A model generated the notes under the pieces. The model was not told the DNA's origin, did not search any database, and saw nothing but the letters and a program-made list of their open reading frames with translations. Below, one piece after another: positions 18,276-18,712 of a DNA stretch of 18,712 nucleotides. How positions within the stretch are numbered: the first letter of the stretch is position 1; each line of letters opens with the position of its first letter. The translations under genes and the position numbers were made by a program. Source of the stretch: Pleurotus ostreatus/Saccharomyces cerevisiae fusant (taxonomy: Eukaryota > Opisthokonta); the NCBI GenBank assembly GCA_024196135.1, contig JAMQCK010000634.1, positions 1 to 18,712 on the forward strand, read 5' to 3'.

Positions 18276-18712
18276 CTAATCCTGAAGGGCGGCGCAAGCA
18301 TGTCAGATCGATGTTCTCGTAGGACATTATCAACCGACGTACCCATAGCTTGATGAGACCATCCCACGACGCCGTGACGACCTTGGACTACAGACCCGTC
18401 AGTCAAATATCTAAATGACGACAGCAGCACTTACAGTCTCGTGCGGCAGCCACTCGTGCGCAATGACGACTTTGGAATGTGCCTTGAGCTTCGTCTTTAT
18501 CCGGCAAGTCTTCCAGTCCCAAAACACCATGTTCCCCTCGGCGTCACCGCTGCTGAGCCACTTGCCGTCGGGGGAGAAGCCCACCTGGCAGGCGTACCCC
18601 GCGACAGAGTGCCCCGCGAACCGCTTCTTGCGGTTCTGGCGGAAATTGTCCGTACTGTAGACGAGGATTTGATTGTCCAGAGACTGGGCGGCGAAATAGC
18701 GGTCTGTTGGGC
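18276..18712 (-). CDS. PRP17: PRP17/CDC40 splicing factor, C-terminal WD40 repeats (partial)
   Basis: Minus-strand exons 18435-18712 (cut by the window edge), 18343-18387 and 18276-18281 encode the last 108 residues or so. Introns are 47 and 61 nt. The fragment reads [20 protein letters not shown], then [19 protein letters not shown], a WD unit ending NMVFWDWKT, then KAHSKVV with [18 protein letters not shown] and LIKLWD-stop. The GYACQV, PHETSKV and terminal DGLIKLWD strings are the signature of the Prp17/Cdc40 beta-propeller, which joins the spliceosome for the second catalytic step. The last exon is only 6 nt (GAT TAG): it supplies the final Asp and the stop. Reading through the preceding intron would instead add a long unrelated tail. 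The N-terminal part lies beyond the window. Confidence 0.93.

Noticed and set aside
18115..18333. Read-through tail of PRP17 beyond the conserved DGLIKLW
   Set aside because: A GTACGT...TTCAG intron followed by GAT TAG restores the conserved final Asp and stop of the family.

Overview
This window is nuclear DNA of a filamentous basidiomycete, most likely an Agaricomycete. The reasons are: almost every gene is broken by short introns (about 45-66 nt, GTRNGT-type donors, CAG/TAG acceptors); very short exons occur (6, 13, 13 and 23 nt); the single-pass membrane protein is of a basidiomycete-typical type; and the conserved genes resemble fungal housekeeping genes. All gene models below were built by hand by joining reading frames across GT-AG introns. 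Each complete model has a length divisible by three.

Layout, left to right. 1-943: no gene, with a 40-bp minisatellite at the edge. 944-2221 (-): signal peptide / beta-sandwich / single transmembrane protein of unknown function. 2222-2820: intergenic. 2821-3560 (-): TMEM256/DUF423 small membrane protein, 6 exons. 3934-4753 (-): WrbA-type flavodoxin-fold NAD(P)H:quinone oxidoreductase, 5 exons. 4754-5772: 1-kb divergent promoter region holding two copies of a 22-bp CACGTG-containing element, one facing each gene. 5773-8676 (+): SPB1, the pre-60S rRNA 2'-O-methyltransferase, 7 exons. 8830-10092 (-) and 10432-11730 (-): tandem pair of mitochondrial-type ABHD11/Imo32-like alpha/beta hydrolases, each with 8 exons and the same exon structure. 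11805-14782 (+): RINT-1/TIP20 vesicle-tethering protein, 10 exons, head to head with the second hydrolase across 74 bp. 15502-16378 (-): poorly resolved hypothetical coding region. 16643-16982 (-): small secreted repeat-peptide precursor. 16983-18275: gene-free. 18276-18712 (-): 3' end of PRP17/CDC40, a splicing WD40 protein, running off the right edge.

Most of the window is an ordinary housekeeping neighbourhood: ribosome biogenesis, splicing, Golgi-to-ER tethering, mitochondrial hydrolases and quinone reduction. The unusual locus is the 94-residue precursor at 16643-16982. It has a clean signal peptide, one intron, and then six short peptides, each ending in Ser-Asp-Trp and separated by Lys-Arg, Arg-Arg or Arg-Lys-Arg. 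Two of these start with Glu-Ala. This is the architecture of kexin-processed peptide precursors such as the ascomycete alpha-factor type. It lacks the CaaX end of the normal basidiomycete lipopeptide pheromones. I do not recognise the peptide sequence itself.
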